Shown here: positions 61,827 through 64,000 of the stretch, in pieces
Position numbering within the stretch: the stretch's first letter is position 1
Layout of the letters: the number at the start of each line of letters is the position of its first letter
Source: Sarcophilus harrisii
Taxonomy: Eukaryota > Chordata > Mammalia > Dasyuromorphia > Dasyuridae
DNA length: 64,000 bases
NCBI RefSeq assembly: GCF_902635505.1
Contig: NC_045432.1
Location: 72,857,823 to 72,921,822 of the forward strand
Reading direction: 5' to 3'
Notes under the pieces: generated by a model
The model's input: the letters and a program-made list of their open reading frames with translations, nothing else
Told to the model about the DNA's origin: nothing
Databases searched by the model: none
Position numbers and translations under genes: made by a program

Positions 61827-61877
<51 letters not shown>
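61827..61877. repeat. 51-base poly(G)
   Basis: An uninterrupted run of 51 G on the plus strand follows a GGGAGGGAGGA segment. Such a length is unusual in a vertebrate genome and can form G-quadruplexes. Its exact length may be affected by sequencing. Confidence 0.9.
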
Positions 61878-61878
<1 letters not shown>

Positions 61879-62055
61879 AGAGAGGAATAAAGAGTGGGGA
61901 TCGGGATAATGGGGATACGGCAAGAATCGGGATGGGGATACGCATGATTTGGAAGGATAGAGCTGGTCTCTTGGGGATGGGAACAAGGATAATGAGCGTG
62001 AGGGAATGAAGACGGGCAAGTAGAAATGGGGATAATGAGGAAACGGGAGGGAACA

Positions 62056-62660
62056 GGATAGTCGGATGGGGACGGGGATAATGGGGAAATGGGGGATGAG
62101 GAAAGTCGGATGGGGATAATGGGAAAAGGGGGGGGATGAGGATAGTCGGATGGGGACGGGGATAATGGGGAAATCGGGGGATGAGGTTAGTCGGAGGCAG
62201 ATGGGATTAATGGGGAAATCGGGGGATGAGGTTAGTCGGAGGGGGATAATGGGAAAATGGGGGGGATGAGGATAGTCGGATGCGGATGGGGTTAATGGGG
62301 AAATCGGGGGATGAGGTTAGTCGGATGGGGATAGTTGAATGGGGATGGGGATAATGGGGAAATGGGGGGAGGGATAAGGATAGTCGGATGGGGATGGAGA
62401 TAATGGGGAAATCGGGAGATGAGGATAGTCGGATGGGGATGAGGATAGTCGGATGGGGATGAGGATAGTCGGATGGGGATGGGGAGAATGGGAAAATGGG
62501 GGGGGATGAGGATAGTGGGATGGGGATGGGGATAGTGGGATGGGGATGGAGAGAATGGGGAGCCGGAGAACTGGGGATGATTCGACGGGTCAGGCTGGGA
62601 TGGGGAGAATTGGGAGATAGGAGGGGGTTGAGGATAGTCGGGTCGGGAAGGGATGCAGGA
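62056..62660. repeat. G-rich minisatellite, 40-45 bp unit
   Basis: GTCGGA occurs at 62061, 62105, 62145, 62190, 62235, 62275, 62320, 62383 and 62428, giving spacings of 44, 40, 45, 45, 40, 45, 63 and 45. A typical unit is GGATGGGGATAATGGGGAAAT followed by GGGGGATGAGGATAGTC. The array ends about 80 bp from the SLC25A53 exon 1 donor. Confidence 0.95.
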
Positions 62661-62689
62661 GATGACCGTGAGGGGTAGGGTGAAAAGAG

Positions 62690-63300
62690 CCAGCGCCACA
62701 AGCCTGGAGCCTGGGGTGGGGGGGCGCGGCTGCTCTTACCTTGACCCGGACCTCTCCCCTGCAGCGCTGTCCCCGCCGCGGCCGCCCGGAGGGAGAACGG
62801 GAGCGGGAGCGCTCTCCTCCCGTCCGTCCATCCTCCGGGCGGCCACGGCGGGCCCTCCCTCCGCCAGATCTGCGCCTCTGCTTCTCCCGCGTTCTGGACC
62901 AAGTACCCCAGGCAGGAGGCTGGGGAGGGGGGGGGGGGGGGAGGCCGGAGAGTCCGCCTCCGCTCTCCTCCCCGCTCTCCCATTGGCTTCTCGGTCAGCC
63001 CGTCATGTTCTTTGTCTTGCCAAGGCAGCGCCCTGATCTGCGGCTGGGGTGGGCGCGGCGGGCACGCGCCAGGCTGGGGCTGCAGTCCTGGCCAGCCGGT
63101 CAGTGGCAGCGCGTCGCGTCCCGCAGTCTGTCCCTTAGTCCTTCAAGCGCCCCGGGCGCCGAGGCTCGGGGCAAAAGGCCGGCGAGCCCTGTTTCCGCGG
63201 TCCCGAAGCCCCCGGCCCCGGGCTCCCCGGGGTGCCCGCTCCCGTCCGGGGGCATCTAGCAGAGTGTGCCCGCGGTCCCCCCCGCCCCGCCCCCCCCCCC
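62690..63300 (-). promoter_or_regulatory. SLC25A53: CpG island, inferred SLC25A53 promoter and 5' UTR exon
   Basis: CpG-dense sequence contains a strong minus-strand donor (GGTCAAG/GTAAGAGC, last exon base 62740), so a 5' UTR exon probably spans about 62741-62950. A G14 run lies near 62930. The transcription start is not defined by any motif that I can see. Confidence 0.75.
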
Positions 63301-63480
63301 TTGGCTAACTAGAGGTCACTAAGGACTCTCTTCTCCCGATGCCGCTTTGGGGCTCTGGAGGCTGAGGACTGAGCTCTCTCCCTTCTCCAGCCCCAGAAAA
63401 GCAGCCGTCAGAAACGGTGCAGACCTGGGGGGAGAGGGAGGAGACCCATGCAGAGTCACATCTCAGTTCTTTTCTACGCC

Positions 63481-64000
63481 TCTAAACTGGGCTGATTTGG
63501 TCTAAAGTGATCTGAGCCCGTTTAAAGTGGTCTAAACTTGCCTGAACTAGTTAAAATTAGTCCAAACTGGCTCCAACCAGTAAAAAGTAGTGGAACCTGA
63601 TCTGAAGCAGTTTAAACTGGTTCAGACTGGCTAAAACCAGTTCTAACTGGGCAGAGCCAACTCATTATGTCTCAACTGGCTTAGCTTACGCTGTCTGAAA
63701 CAGTTTAAAGTGGTTCAGCCTGGCCCCAAGCAGTTAAACTCATCTCAACCGACCTGAACTAGTTTAAACTGGTTCAAACTGGCTAAAACCAATGCTAACT
63801 GGGCATAACCAGTTCTAAACTGGCCTGGACTAGTTAAAAGTAGTCTAAACTAACCTGAACCAGTTTAAACTGCTTCAAATTGGCTAACGCCAGTTCTACC
63901 TGGGGATAACCAAATCATTATGTTTTAACTGAATTATACTGGTCTGAACTGGCTTAGTTTACACCATCTGAACCAGTTTAAAGTGGTCCAAACTGACCTG
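63481..64000. repeat. Degenerate AACTGG/CCAGTT tandem array reaching the window edge
   Basis: At least 520 bases consist of roughly 10-base variants of CTAAACTGGT and its reverse complement AACCAGTT. A higher-order copy is visible: TCATTATGT recurs at 63662 and 63915 (253 bases apart), and the TTTAAACTG blocks at 63611, 63763 and 63864 give spacings of 152 and 101, which also sum to 253. The array continues beyond the right edge. Confidence 0.92.

Larger units (their letters stand above)
59200..62739 (-). other. SLC25A53: SLC25A53 5' intron
   Basis: The acceptor (pyrimidine tract then CAG, ending at 59200) pairs well with a minus-strand donor TCAAG/GTAAGA, whose last exon base is 62740. The intron holds a (CCCTT)n tract near 59575-59600, a CORE-SINE at 60341-60530, and the G-rich repeats at 61212-62660. 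Long frames at 60687-61768 and 62207-62983 are low-complexity artefacts. An intermediate exon cannot be excluded. Confidence 0.7.

Noticed and set aside
62207-62983. Minus-strand 258-codon Pro/Ser/Ile-rich frame
   Set aside because: The text follows the 40-45 bp minisatellite (repeats of HPTILIP) and crosses the SLC25A53 first-exon donor, so it is a repeat artefact.

Overview
This window looks like a piece of a marsupial X chromosome. The protein-coding content is three genes, all on the minus strand, in an order matching human Xq22: RAB9B (coding exon 843-1448), a beta-thymosin gene of the TMSB15 type (49525-51444, spliced), and SLC25A53 (58248-59168). The marsupial call rests on the repeats: tRNA-derived SINEs beginning GGGCAGCTAG, CORE-SINEs of the Mar1 kind, and many 5'-truncated L1 copies with the 3' end common in opossum and Australian marsupials. 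These family names come from memory, not from a database search. I cannot tell which marsupial it is.

Layout. 1-15 kb: RAB9B, with its intronless coding exon at the left edge and a CpG-island promoter at about 14.2-15.1 kb. The introns between hold SINEs, GT microsatellites and two old solo LTR fossils. 15-49 kb: gene-poor DNA built mostly from nested L1, SINE, L2-like and older repeats, plus a decayed, truncated TCP1/CCT1 retrocopy (27.9-28.5 kb), a large GA/CA microsatellite cluster (41.7-42.2 kb) and a 1.2 kb AT-only array (47.8-49.0 kb). 49-52 kb: the thymosin gene in its own CpG island. 52-58 kb: repeats and unremarkable sequence. 58-63.3 kb: SLC25A53, whose 5' intron contains G-rich minisatellites and a 51-base G run next to a CpG-island promoter. 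63.48 kb to the right edge: a degenerate tandem array built on AACTGG/CCAGTT.

The most interesting observation is the thymosin gene. The exon that carries the beta-thymosin domain has ACC where the family normally has its start ATG. A long upstream exon, coding about 250 residues rich in Glu, Ala, Thr and Lys, splices into it in frame using good consensus sites. The predicted product is a 298-residue (or 292-residue) protein with a complete C-terminal actin-binding thymosin module. A second clear observation is an L1 insertion at 32.7-33.4 kb that carried about 240 bases of foreign 3' flank and is bracketed by a perfect 17-bp target-site duplication.

RAB9B (late endosome to Golgi traffic) and SLC25A53 (orphan mitochondrial carrier) are separate housekeeping-type genes. 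They share a neighbourhood, not a pathway.
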